From Streptomyces apocyni (GTDB taxonomy: Bacteria; Actinomycetota; Actinomycetes; Streptomycetales; Streptomycetaceae), in NCBI RefSeq assembly GCF_009739465.1, contig NZ_WHOM01000040.1, positions 124,001 through 188,000 of the forward strand: a DNA stretch of 64,000 nt. Reading direction: 5' to 3'. Below, piece after piece: positions 37,477 through 45,324 of the stretch. Position numbers and translations under genes: made by a program. A model generated the notes under the pieces. It did not search any database, was not told the DNA's origin, and saw only the letters and a list, made by a program, of their open reading frames with translations. Positions within the stretch are counted from its first letter, which is position 1. Each line of letters opens with the position of its first letter.

Positions 37477-39261
37477 TCAGTCGACGGCGAAGCCGATCGC
37501 CAGATAGTCCTCGCGGCCGGGCAGAGTCTCCGTGTCGCTCATCCGGTCGTCTGAGATGAACAGCCGTCCGTTCCCGTAGCGGAACTCGGTCCCCTCGTCC
37601 GGGAAGTTGAAGCTGGTCTCCGCCTGGCGTACGGAGCCCTCTGCCGGGTTCTCCAGCAGGAGCGTCTCCTTCATCGTCCGGGAGTCGAGGGACACGACCT
37701 GTCCGCCCTTCTCGTAGGACGGGGTCCGGTACGCTATGACGTTGCTCCCGTCCATCTGCAGGGGGTAGATCTTGCCTCGCTCACCCGCGTCGGCCTTGGG
37801 ACCCGAGAGCTTGCCGGTCTTCAGGTCGAAGCCGACGATTTCGTTGGTCTGGCCGGACTCACTGTTGCCGGAGTGCTGGGTGGTCGCGACATAGAGCTTG
37901 CCGTTGCCGACGGTCATGGCTACGCAGCGCTCCACGCTGATCGCCCCCTCACAGTGGAACTCGTACAGGTCATCCATCAAGCTCAGCTTGGTGAGCAGCT
38001 CGCCCTCGTCGTCGAAGGAAAAGACGTCCACGGGACTGGCCTCGCCGATGGCCGCGCGCGGGTCCTCCACGGCGACGGCGACCGGATCGGTGGAGACGAC
38101 CGAGGCGTACTCGAGTCCGGCCGGCAGCCGGTAGCTCCACTCGGGCCTGCCGTCCTTCTTGAGGAGCTGGACCTCGATCCTCGTATCCTCGTACTCACCG
38201 CACTTGCGGATCGCGATGAGCTGCGCGCCGCCGCCGTACCCGGCGTCCGCGCAGCTGTCCGTGACCTTCGGCTTCCAGAGGTTCTTTCCGGTGGAGATGT
38301 CGTACGCCGCACCGCCGCCCGTGCCTCCCGCCGCGGCGATGTTCCCGCTGACGGTGATCTCCTCGAACTCCACCTTCTTGGTGCCGCCGGAGACCGTGTG
38401 GGTCCACAGCTCCTTGCCCGCCGCGAGGTCGATGGCCGTGACCTCGGTGCACAACGTGTCCGCGTCCGCGTAATCGCTCTCCTTCTTCGGCCACTTGTTC
38501 TGGTGGACGATCGCCGTCAGGTCGTCCTCGTTGACGTGGCGACTCGCCGCGCACACCGGGCCCGGGAGCTCGATGATCCACTTCTCCTCGCCGGTGGCCA
38601 GGTCATAACCGGCGACCCCCTTGTCGTTGCTCTTGGCGTAGACGTCGCCGGTGAGCCAGGCGCCCCTGGCGTCCCAGAGAATGTCCTCGGGGATCTCGGG
38701 CGTCACCTCCCGGAGGAGCACCTTGGCGCTGGTGTTGGAGGGTGCCTCCTCTTTGCCGCCGGTACCGCCGCCCTCGGTGTCCTCCTTGCCGCCGTCCTTG
38801 CCCGCCGAACTCTTGGCCTCATCCGTCTTGCCCTGGTCGTCACCGGACTTCGATGCGTACAGCACGCCGCCGCCGACGACCAGGGCCACCGCCACCACCG
38901 CGGCGATGACGACCGTCGTCGCTGAGTTGAACCTCTTGCCACCGCTACCCCCACCGGGGCCCGCCGGTCCCGGTCCCGGTCCTGGCGGCTGCATCGGCAT
39001 GGTGGGCTGCTGCTGGTATGCCCCGTAGTGCGGCGGTTGCGCCAGGGCACCGTAAACAGGCTGGTCCCCGGCATCCGTCGGCTGCTGCGATGGGGGCAGG
39101 GCGGGCGGCTGCGGCGACTGGGTGGGCGGCGGCATCTGGGGGTAGCCGTAACCGGGCCCGGGGCCTTGAGGGTTGCCGAATCCTCCGGGCGGGGGGTCCT
39201 GCGGGGGGCCGAAGCCACCGGGTGGCGGCTGATTGGGCGGGGGAAGCGGCGACTGCGTCAT
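37477..39261 (-). CDS. Membrane-anchored PQQ-like beta-propeller protein
   Basis: A 594-residue protein. Residues 1-105 are Pro/Gly/Gln-rich and cytoplasmic, with repeats such as PPGGFGxPQ. A single span follows near 112-135, then a Lys/Asp/Glu/Gly linker (about 138-175). The remaining 420 residues are extracellular and show repeated YDLATGEEKW, IDLAAGKELWTH, YDISTGKNLWKP and FDLKTGKLSGP blades of a PQQ/quinoprotein-like propeller. Four or more Cys may form disulphides. BamB-like propellers act as protein-interaction scaffolds; no PQQ-binding catalytic residues are evident. The same cytoplasmic-tail, span and propeller plan occurs in many Streptomyces paralogues of unknown role. Confidence 0.85.
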   Translation of the reverse strand: MTQSPLPPPNQPPPGGFGPPQDPPPGGFGNPQGPGPGYGYPQMPPPTQSPQPPALPPSQQPTDAGDQPVYGALAQPPHYGAYQQQPTMPMQPPGPGPGPAGPGGGSGGKRFNSATTVVIAAVVAVALVVGGGVLYASKSGDDQGKTDEAKSSAGKDGGKEDTEGGGTGGKEEAPSNTSAKVLLREVTPEIPEDILWDARGAWLTGDVYAKSNDKGVAGYDLATGEEKWIIELPGPVCAASRHVNEDDLTAIVHQNKWPKKESDYADADTLCTEVTAIDLAAGKELWTHTVSGGTKKVEFEEITVSGNIAAAGGTGGGAAYDISTGKNLWKPKVTDSCADAGYGGGAQLIAIRKCGEYEDTRIEVQLLKKDGRPEWSYRLPAGLEYASVVSTDPVAVAVEDPRAAIGEASPVDVFSFDDEGELLTKLSLMDDLYEFHCEGAISVERCVAMTVGNGKLYVATTQHSGNSESGQTNEIVGFDLKTGKLSGPKADAGERGKIYPLQMDGSNVIAYRTPSYEKGGQVVSLDSRTMKETLLLENPAEGSVRQAETSFNFPDEGTEFRYGNGRLFISDDRMSDTETLPGREDYLAIGFAVD

Positions 39262-39334
39262 GACTTTGTCTACTTTCGGGAACGCGACAGAGGGAGTGCT
39301 GGTGAGCGAGGCTTCGTCAGGGAGTTCAGGGAGT

Positions 39335-39732
39335 TCAGGGAGCCGGGAGTTTCGCCTTCCCCGGGCCGCAGCCGATGCGTTCGAACTCCGCCTCGACGTA
39401 GGCTGGCAGCAGGACACGGACGAAGTCTGAGTCGGGTCGACGATCGTCGACATCCGTATCCTTCGGGCGGCCGTCACGGCCCGACGCGCAGGTGCGGGCC
39501 GTCGCCCCGCCCTCGCCGCCGACACGCTCCAGGTCCTTGCGGTATGTGGCGGGGAGCTGGAGGCCCTTCACCCCGCAGAAGGTGTCCGGCTTCACGCCCT
39601 CCCACCCGGGCAGGGCCGGCAGTTTCTCCGGCGACCGGTAGGTGCCGGAGCCAGTCCGATACCAATTGCGAAGACCGCGCCCGCCAGCAATCCGCCGACC
39701 ACGCTGAGGCGGTTCCGCCCGCCGCCAGCCAT
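39335..39732 (-). pseudogene. Small membrane or exported protein gene broken by a frameshift
   Basis: The ATG at 39732 begins GGGRNRLSVVGGLLAGAVFAIGIG, a good membrane anchor or signal, and GGGGGAAG lies just upstream. This frame then stops in a meaningless Arg/Pro/Cys run at 39592. In the neighbouring frame, from about 39665 down to 39335, a natural-looking sequence continues: GTYRSPEKLPALPGWEGVK, GLQLPATYRKDL, SDFVRVLLPAYVEAEFERIGCG. That second frame has no start codon with a site near the junction. A one-base shift near 39650-39690 would restore one protein of about 130 residues. It may be a real mutation or a sequencing error in a GC-rich stretch. Function unknown; it lies just upstream of the propeller gene on the same strand. 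Confidence 0.6.
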
Positions 39733-40067
39733 GACTTCCCCCTTGTGACCTTGCCAAGCCAGAGCAAACGCACCAGATGCTACGTGCCACCGCCGCCGTC
39801 GCAGGAGGCGGGGCGTCACACCGTGATGTTGCTGTCCGGGTCGGTGGTGCGGCGGAATCGCAGCTGGGAGAGGTCGTGTGCGGCGGCCAGCGCTTTGCGT
39901 CTCCCTCGTACGGTGGAGACCGTGACGGTAGGGGAAGTTGTGTCGGGGCGCCTGAACTTGGGTTCTGGCTCAACTTCCGTGACGCGGACACCCTGAGTGA
40001 TCTGTCGTCGCCTTCGAATATTCGAGAGCGGCAGGGTGCGGGTGGCTCGTATGATCACGAGCGGGAT
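39733..40067. other. Intergenic region with palindromes before the tRNA-like gene
   Basis: I cannot support a gene in this stretch. A perfect palindrome TCGAATATTCGA lies at 40014-40025, and GCTCGT-ATGATC-ACGAGC at 40045-40062. The latter contains TATGAT (40050-40055), a likely -10 box about 13 bp before the tRNA-like sequence. An 80-codon minus-strand frame at 39816-40058 ends RRTTDPDSNITV; it has no good start and I leave it open. Confidence 0.4.
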
Positions 40068-40141
40068 GGGGCTCGTAGCGCAGCGGTTGTCGCGCCTTCA
40101 CCGCATGTGGGAGGACGCCGGTTCGAATCCGGCCGGCTCCA
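40068..40141 (+). tRNA. Degenerate tRNA-like sequence (anticodon position CAT)
   Basis: The intragenic A-box region TAGCGCAGCGGTTG and a perfect B box GGTTCGAATCC are present. The T arm is ideal (GCCGG-TTCGAAT-CCGGC) and the D stem GCGC/GCGC pairs. The acceptor GGGGCTC with CGGCTCC forms six of seven pairs, two of them G-U. The anticodon arm is poor: T-T-C-A-C over G-G-G-A-G has a mismatch, base 33 would be G in place of the near-universal T, and the variable loop is only 3 nt. CAT falls at positions 34-36. GGGATGG (40063-40069) and CCATCCC (40139-40145) extend the acceptor helix outward. It may be a tRNA relic left by an integration event, or a functional odd tRNA; I favour a relic. Confidence 0.5.
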
Positions 40142-40285
40142 TCCCACCTCTTACCTGGTAGCGGCCGGTTGCTTCCGAATCCCACACCGGGGGCCAAACA
40201 GTCCCCATCAGCGGGAGACCGACGCGTACATCTTCGAGGCGATCGAGAAGGAAGTCGGCTGACCTCGCCCCAGGACCGGCCCCGC

Positions 40286-40561
40286 TTACCGGCCCCGCTT
40301 CGGGTGTGATGCCGGTGCCGGGGTGGTACACCCGTCGCGGTGGCTGTAGTTGACCAGGGGTGCGCCCGTCCCCCGGTCGTGGATGTGGCGCTCGTACGGC
40401 TCGTCCGGCTTGATGGTCCGGTCGCAGCGGCAGCAGATCGCCGAAGGGCTCCGTAGTGCGTTCGCGAGGCGCTGGCCGTGCGGGCACAGGTCCGGGGCGG
40501 TGCGGCACGCGGTGCATGCGGCGGCGTGGTCGAGCAGCGCGACGTAGGCCTCGTCGCTCAC
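40286..40561 (-). CDS. Small Cys/His-rich protein
   Basis: A 91-residue protein with two clusters of possible zinc ligands: HAAACTACRTAPDLCPHG near residues 12-29 and ICCRCDRTIKPDEPYERHIHDRG near 40-62, followed by SHRDGCTTP. It could be a small zinc-binding protein; I do not recognise a named family. GTG at 40561 overlaps the stop of the upstream gene (GTGA, 40558-40561), so both are made together. This type of small gene accompanies GntR regulators in Streptomyces integrative elements and their remnants. Confidence 0.65.
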   Translation of the reverse strand: MSDEAYVALLDHAAACTACRTAPDLCPHGQRLANALRSPSAICCRCDRTIKPDEPYERHIHDRGTGAPLVNYSHRDGCTTPAPASHPKRGR

Positions 40562-40890
40562 GCCGCTGCCTCCGTGCCGATCAGGTGGTCGTCGAGGTCG
40601 ATGCCGAAGTCGGCTGCGAGTACGAGGGCGAGGCGTCGGCGGCGCCGCCTGGCACGTTCTTGCCGCTCCTCGTATGCCGCGAGGTACGGGCGGACCAGTG
40701 CGGTGTCCTCGCCGTTGAGTGGTGTGTCCAGTCCGTACGGGGAGCGGGCGCGGGCTGCGTGTTGTCGGGGTGCGGCGGGAGCGGGGCGCGAGGGCGCGGG
40801 GAGTGCGGCGGGGCGGGTGCGGTGTCGGCCGTGCCCCCGCAGGCCGAACTCCAGGCTCGCCCACAGGATTAGGGCATGGATAATGCGCAT
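40558..40890 (-). CDS. Small Arg-rich protein of unknown function
   Basis: A 110-residue protein. It starts with a short hydrophobic segment (RIIHALILWASLEFGLRG), followed by an Arg/Pro/Ala-rich middle. A helical C-terminal part includes LVRPYLAAYEERQERARRRRRRLALVLAADFGIDLDDHLIG. The ATG at 40890 has GAGGAG at correct spacing. It is divergent from the GntR gene, with a set of nested palindromes between the starts. It overlaps the following Cys/His-rich gene by 4 nt. I know of no function; the arrangement looks like the regulatory end of a conjugative or integrative element. Confidence 0.65.
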   Translation of the reverse strand: MRIIHALILWASLEFGLRGHGRHRTRPAALPAPSRPAPAAPRQHAARARSPYGLDTPLNGEDTALVRPYLAAYEERQERARRRRRRLALVLAADFGIDLDDHLIGTEAAA

Positions 40891-40985
40891 TGCTGACAGC
40901 TCCTCTATGGCTACGGCTGTTGGCCACGCCCCCGGACGTTCGCCGCGTCGCGGGGGTCTTCTCGTTTCGCAGCGTAAGGCAACTT

Positions 40986-41030
40986 GTATCGCCCTGTCTC
41001 GCCCTGAGTCGAGACGAGTCGATACGTATC
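40986..41030. promoter_or_regulatory. Nested palindromes, likely GntR operator
   Basis: GTATCG (40986-40991) mirrors CGATAC (41020-41025), and inside it GTCTCG (40996-41001) mirrors CGAGAC (41010-41015). A further perfect palindrome GATACGTATC lies at 41021-41030. The block lies between the divergent small gene and the GntR gene and is a good candidate for the regulator's own operator. Confidence 0.6.
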
Positions 41031-41071
41031 TCAAAGGGTCGATCTGTGGTCATCCGCGTAACGTCGAGATC

Positions 41072-41362
41072 ATGACCGCAGATCCGAACGCCGAGATCGA
41101 TCACGTCGGCCCGGTGACCCCATACCGACAGCTCGCCGAGATCCTGCGCGCCCGCATCGCCCGTGGGGATTGGGCGCCGGGTCGTCCGATCGCGTCAGAG
41201 ACCCGGTTGGTGCAGGAGTACGGCCTTGCTCGGTCGACGGTGCGACGGGCGATCGCGGTGCTTGTCGACGACGGGGTCGTGTGGACGGTGCAGGGGCGCG
41301 GCACTTACGTTGCCGAGCAACTACCGGGCGAGGCGCCCGAAGGCGGCGGCGCCGCCGACTGA
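41072..41362 (+). CDS. Short GntR-family regulator
   Basis: A 96-residue protein consisting almost only of a GntR winged HTH: YRQLAEILRARIARGDWAPGRPIASETRLVQEYGLARSTVRRAIAVLVDDGVVWTVQGRGTYVAE. There is no effector domain beyond a short Pro/Glu/Gly tail, as in KorSA-like regulators of Streptomyces integrative plasmids. The ATG at 41072 has GTCGAGA upstream, a weak site. The cassette of regulator plus two divergent small genes near a tRNA-like sequence suggests a relic or satellite of an integrative element. Confidence 0.82.
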   Translation: MTADPNAEIDHVGPVTPYRQLAEILRARIARGDWAPGRPIASETRLVQEYGLARSTVRRAIAVLVDDGVVWTVQGRGTYVAEQLPGEAPEGGGAAD

Positions 41363-41437
41363 CGTACGGCGTGCCGCGACGCGCCGACGTGGGCTTCGGC
41401 GCGTGGTCAGGACTGTGCTGGCTGGGATTCTGGGCGC

Positions 41438-42421
41438 ATGGACTGGCTGAAGAAGCTCCCCGTGATCGGGCCGATCGTCTCGTGGCTGATGACCACTCAC
41501 GCGTGGCGCTCGTACGAGACCTTGGACCGCGCCCACTGGACGCGGCTGGCCGCCGCGATGACCTTCACCAGCTTCGTCGCCCTCTTTCCGCTGCTCACCG
41601 TCGCCGCCGCCATCGCCGCCGCGACCCTCAGTACCCAGCAGCAACAGGAGCTTCAGGACAAGCTGACCGAGCAGGTGCCGGGCATCTCCGAGCAGCTCGA
41701 CATCGAGGCGCTGGTGCAGAACGCCGCGACGGTGGGCCTGGTCGCGGCCTTGCTGCTGCTGGTCACCGGTATCAGCTGGGTCGGCTCGATGCGGGAGTCG
41801 CTGCGCGCCGTCTGGGGCTTGGAGGACACGGACGAGAACGTATTCGTGCGCAAGCTCAAGGACGCGGGTGTGCTGTTCGGTCTCGGTCTCACCGGGCTCG
41901 TCTCGCTCGCCGCGTCGGCGATCGGCAACACCGCGGTGTTCTGGTTCGTACGGGAGGTCGGGCTCGACGACGAGGGGCCGGTCGGCTGGCTGCTGGTGGT
42001 CGCCGTACTCGGGTTCGCCGTACTCGCGGCCTTCCTGATCCTGCTCTACGTGCTGACCCTGCTGCCCGGCGTGCACCCGCCGCACCGCCGCCTGGTCGTC
42101 GCCGCGCTGATCGGCGCGGTCGGCTTCGAGCTCCTCAAGGCGCTGCTCGGCGGCTATATGAAGGGCGTCGCGGCGAAGTCGATGTACGGGGCGTTCGGGG
42201 TGCCCATCGCGCTGCTGCTGTGGATCAACTTCATGGCGAAGGTGCTGCTCTTCTGCGCCGCGTGGACGGCGACGAATCCGGAAGAGGAACCGGAAGAGGA
42301 AGAGGGAGAGGGAGAGGAAACGGAGGCGGAGACGGAAGCGGAGGCAGACGTCAGCGGCGAAGGCGGAGGCGGAGCCCGCGACGGCGACGGGCCAAAGCAG
42401 GCACCGGCCAACGGCGGTTGA
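41438..42421 (+). CDS. YihY/BrkB-family membrane protein
   Basis: A 327-residue protein of the YihY (once called ribonuclease BN) family. Typical segments are AMTFTSFVALFPLLTVAAAIAA, TGISWVGSMRESLRAVWGL, and the C-terminal SMYGAFGVPIALLLWINFMAKVLLFCAAWTA, with about six spans. The family's function is unsettled; some members are proposed transporters. The last roughly 50 residues are a highly acidic low-complexity tail (EEEPEEEEGEGEETEAET). The final 71 bp overlap, on the opposite strand, the end of the carboxypeptidase gene. Confidence 0.92.
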   Translation: MDWLKKLPVIGPIVSWLMTTHAWRSYETLDRAHWTRLAAAMTFTSFVALFPLLTVAAAIAAATLSTQQQQELQDKLTEQVPGISEQLDIEALVQNAATVGLVAALLLLVTGISWVGSMRESLRAVWGLEDTDENVFVRKLKDAGVLFGLGLTGLVSLAASAIGNTAVFWFVREVGLDDEGPVGWLLVVAVLGFAVLAAFLILLYVLTLLPGVHPPHRRLVVAALIGAVGFELLKALLGGYMKGVAAKSMYGAFGVPIALLLWINFMAKVLLFCAAWTATNPEEEPEEEEGEGEETEAETEAEADVSGEGGGGARDGDGPKQAPANGG

Positions 42422-43658
42422 CCAGGAACATCCCGGCCCCGACCAGCGCGAGCACCCCGCCGACGACCGCGAGCGCGATCCCCAGACCGCCGGAGCCCCC
42501 CTGCCCGGTCGCCGCGACCGCCGTCGAGTCCTTCTCGTCCTGCTCGCCGCCCTTGCCCTTGCCCTGGCCGTTGTCGTGGCCGGGTGCCGGGGCGGCGTCC
42601 GACTGCTTGGTGTCCACGTTCTGCGGCGGGACCAGCTCGCCCACCGGCGTGACCTTCCCGGACGCGGCGAAGCCCCAGTCAAGCAGCCGCGCCGTCTCCT
42701 TGTAGACGGCGCCGCTTTCCTCCGAGTCCGGGTTCATCACGGTGACCAGGAGCACCGTGCCGTCCCGTTCGGCGACGCCCGTGAACGTCGTACCGGCGTG
42801 CGTGGTGGAGCCGTTCTTGATGCCCGCGATGCCCGGGTACGGCGTCACTCCGCTCGCGCCCGTCAGCAGCCGGTTGGTGTTCTGGATCTCGAAGGGCTTG
42901 CCCTTCTTGCCGCCCTTCTTCTCCACACCGGGGAACTTGGCGGTCGCCGTGGCGGCGTACTCGCGGAAGTCCTTCTTCTGCATCCCGGAGCGGGCGATCA
43001 GGGTGAGGTCGTACGCGCTGGAGACCTGGCCCTTGGCGTCGTAACCGTCCGGGTTGACCACATGGGTGTCGAGCGCCTGGAGCTCCTGGGCGCGCTTGTT
43101 CATGTCCCGTACGGTCTTCTCCTTGCCGCCGTTCATGGCGCACAGGACGTGTACGGCGTCGTTGCCGGAGCGCAGGAAGGCCCCCAGCCACAGGTCATGC
43201 GCGGTGTACGTCTGGTTCTCCTTGATACCGACCAGGCTGCTGCCCGACCCCATGCCCTCCAGGTCCGACGGGTCGACCTTGTGCTCCCGGGTCTTGGGGA
43301 ACTTCGGCAGCAGGGTGTCCGCGAGAAGCATCTTCATGGTGCTCGCCGGAGCCAGCCGCCAGTGCGCGTTGTGCGCGGCGAGCACCTCGCCCGACTGGGC
43401 GTCCGCGACGATCCAGGAGCGTGCTGTCAGCTTCTCCTTCTTCGGCAGCACCGGAGCCTCGCCGCCCCCCAGGTCCACCTGGGTGCCGGGCTGACCCAGC
43501 CGGGTACCGCCGACCGTCGACATGGTGGCCGGTGGTTTCGGCTTCTTGTCGTCCTGGTCCTTGTCCGGCTTCTCGTCCGCGAGTGCGGGAACGGCGACGG
43601 ACATGGCCAGCAAACTGGCAGAAGCGGCCACGGTGGCGATCTTCTTGAAGGCGTGCAC
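42351..43658 (-). CDS. D-alanyl-D-alanine carboxypeptidase, membrane-anchored (peptidase S11)
   Basis: A 435-residue penicillin-binding enzyme that trims peptidoglycan stem peptides outside the membrane. A signal peptide (about 1-32, ending VPALADE) precedes the S11 domain. The active-site Ser and Lys lie in LAPASTMKM, the second triad in LRSGNDAV, and the third reads IKNGSTTHAG, with Asn where KTG is usual. A Gln/Gly/Lys linker follows, then a C-terminal span (about 397-418) and a tail of Arg residues. I chose GTG at 43658; no ribosome-binding site is seen, and TACGTT 8 nt upstream could serve as a leaderless -10. It converges on yihY with a 71-bp overlap. Confidence 0.9.
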   Translation of the reverse strand: MHAFKKIATVAASASLLAMSVAVPALADEKPDKDQDDKKPKPPATMSTVGGTRLGQPGTQVDLGGGEAPVLPKKEKLTARSWIVADAQSGEVLAAHNAHWRLAPASTMKMLLADTLLPKFPKTREHKVDPSDLEGMGSGSSLVGIKENQTYTAHDLWLGAFLRSGNDAVHVLCAMNGGKEKTVRDMNKRAQELQALDTHVVNPDGYDAKGQVSSAYDLTLIARSGMQKKDFREYAATATAKFPGVEKKGGKKGKPFEIQNTNRLLTGASGVTPYPGIAGIKNGSTTHAGTTFTGVAERDGTVLLVTVMNPDSEESGAVYKETARLLDWGFAASGKVTPVGELVPPQNVDTKQSDAAPAPGHDNGQGKGKGGEQDEKDSTAVAATGQGGSGGLGIALAVVGGVLALVGAGMFLVNRRWPVPALARRRRGLRLRLRR

Positions 43659-43746
43659 GGTCGAGAACGTACAGGGTGTGGCAGAGGAAGCCAGCCCCGG
43701 CGCACCCCGACGGCTCCACAGAACGGACAGTAGCGATACTGGCCCT

Positions 43747-43989
43747 ATGAAGCTCAGCCGCTCCCTGTCCTGGTTCCTGCTCGCCTTCGGGGTGTGGAGC
43801 TGGGGCATCTGGGTCACTTTCGTCAAGAATCTATGGAAGGACGCGAGCGGCCTCGCCTTCGACGACGCCGGTGATCCGACGGGGTACTTCTGGGTGCATC
43901 TGCTGCTCGCTGTAACGTCCTTTGTCTTGGGGACGGTGGTCGGGGGCATTGGGTTCCGATCGCTGAGAGTGCTGCGCCGAACGTCATAG
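43747..43989 (+). CDS. Small two-span membrane protein
   Basis: An 80-residue protein with two membrane segments (about 6-28 and 48-68) separated by a short loop (KDASGLAFDDAGDPTGYFW), ending in a basic stretch (RSLRVLRRTS). Proteins of this sort occur beside the metallophosphoesterase gene in Streptomyces; the role is unknown. GATACT at 43735-43740, exactly 6 nt before the ATG with no Shine-Dalgarno, suggests a leaderless message. The metallophosphoesterase gene begins 12 nt after its stop, so they share a transcript. Confidence 0.8.
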   Translation: MKLSRSLSWFLLAFGVWSWGIWVTFVKNLWKDASGLAFDDAGDPTGYFWVHLLLAVTSFVLGTVVGGIGFRSLRVLRRTS

Positions 43990-44001
43990 GGAGTGACTCA
44001 A

Positions 44002-45324
44002 GTGATCGTTCTGGGAGTGCTCGTCGCGCTTGCCGTGCTCTCGGTCCTGGCTGGCCTGCACTGGTACGTCTGGCGCAGGCTGGTCCGCGACACCACGGCA
44101 CCCGGGGGCCTGGGCCGCCGCGCCGGTACGGCGGTGTTCGTGGCCGGTCCGCTGCTGATGGTCGGCGCGCTGGTGGGCGGGCGGGCCGGGCTGCCGTTCC
44201 GGCTCCAGCAGGTGCTGGCCTGGCCCGGCTACCTGTGGCTGGCGCTCGCGCTGTACGTACTGCTGGCGCTGCTGGTGGGCGAGGCCGTACGGCCGTTGCT
44301 GCGGAGGTTCCTGGAGCGGCGAGCCGCGGCGAGGGCCGAGGCCGTGACCGAGGCCGAGCCTGCCGTGGAGGACGCGCCGGTACGGGAGGCCCAGCCGGTC
44401 GCGGCGCGCGGCGGCGAGAACGCACCCGCATCCGCGCCCGCACCCGCATCGGAGCCCGCACCCGAACCCGCGCCCGCTGCCCCATCCACCCTCGCCGACC
44501 CCTCCCGCCGCCTGTTCGTCTCCCGGGTGGTCGCGGGCGCGGCCCTCGCCGCAGGCGTCGGCACCGTCGGCTACGGCACGTACGGCGTGCTGCGCGGACC
44601 GAGCGTCAAGAACGTGACCGTACCCCTGGCCAAGCTGGGCCGCCGCGCCCACGGATACCGCATCGCGGTGGTCAGCGACATCCACATCGGCCCGGTCCTG
44701 GGCCGCGCCCACACCCAGCGCATCGTCGACACCATCAACGCCCAGCAGCCCGACCTGGTCGCCGTCGTGGGCGACCTGGTGGACGGCACGGTGGCGGACC
44801 TCGGCCCGGCGGCCGAGCCGCTGGCCCAGCTGCGGTCGCGGCACGGCTCGTACTTCGTCACCGGCAACCACGAGTACTTCTCCGGCGCCGAGGAATGGGT
44901 CGACCACGTCCGCGAACTCGGCCTGCGCCCACTGGAGAACGCCCGCGTCGAGCTGGGCGCCTTCGACCTCGCGGGCGTCAACGACATCGCGGGCGAGAAC
45001 GAGGGCCAGGGCCCCGACTACGACAAGGCACTCGGCGACCGCGACACCACCCGCGCCTCCGTACTCCTCGCCCACCAGCCCGTCGCCATCCATGACGCGG
45101 TACGGCACGGAGTGGACCTGCAACTGTCCGGGCACACCCACGGCGGCCAGATGTGGCCCGGCAACCTCATCGCCGACCTCGCCAACCCCACCCTCGCCGG
45201 ACTCGAACGCTACGGCGACACCCAGCTCTACGTCACCCGGGGCGCGGGTACCTGGGGCCCGCCGGTGCGTGTGGGCGCGCCCTCGGACATCACCGTGGTC
45301 ACCCTGGCGTCACGGCAGTCCTGA
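44002..45324 (+). CDS. Membrane metallophosphoesterase
   Basis: A 440-residue protein. The N-terminal third holds about four spans (1-20, 38-58, 70-95 and a further one near 165-188), with an Ala/Pro/Glu-rich loop between. The catalytic domain (about 200-440) has all calcineurin-like motifs: VVSDIHIG, VVGDLVDG, TGNHEYFSG, LLAHQP and SGHTHGGQMWP. YaeI-like relatives hydrolyse phosphodiesters, some of lipid-linked substrates. I chose GTG at 44002 because AGGGAG sits 9 nt upstream, while the earlier GTG at 43993 abuts that site. Its last 15 bp overlap the end of the response-regulator gene on the other strand. Confidence 0.9.
   Translation: MIVLGVLVALAVLSVLAGLHWYVWRRLVRDTTAPGGLGRRAGTAVFVAGPLLMVGALVGGRAGLPFRLQQVLAWPGYLWLALALYVLLALLVGEAVRPLLRRFLERRAAARAEAVTEAEPAVEDAPVREAQPVAARGGENAPASAPAPASEPAPEPAPAAPSTLADPSRRLFVSRVVAGAALAAGVGTVGYGTYGVLRGPSVKNVTVPLAKLGRRAHGYRIAVVSDIHIGPVLGRAHTQRIVDTINAQQPDLVAVVGDLVDGTVADLGPAAEPLAQLRSRHGSYFVTGNHEYFSGAEEWVDHVRELGLRPLENARVELGAFDLAGVNDIAGENEGQGPDYDKALGDRDTTRASVLLAHQPVAIHDAVRHGVDLQLSGHTHGGQMWPGNLIADLANPTLAGLERYGDTQLYVTRGAGTWGPPVRVGAPSDITVVTLASRQS

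Noticed and set aside
40068..40141. Selenocysteine tRNA, because TCA can be placed in the anticodon loop
   Set aside because: The length is about 74 nt with a 3-nt variable loop; tRNA-Sec has an 8-bp acceptor and a long variable arm.
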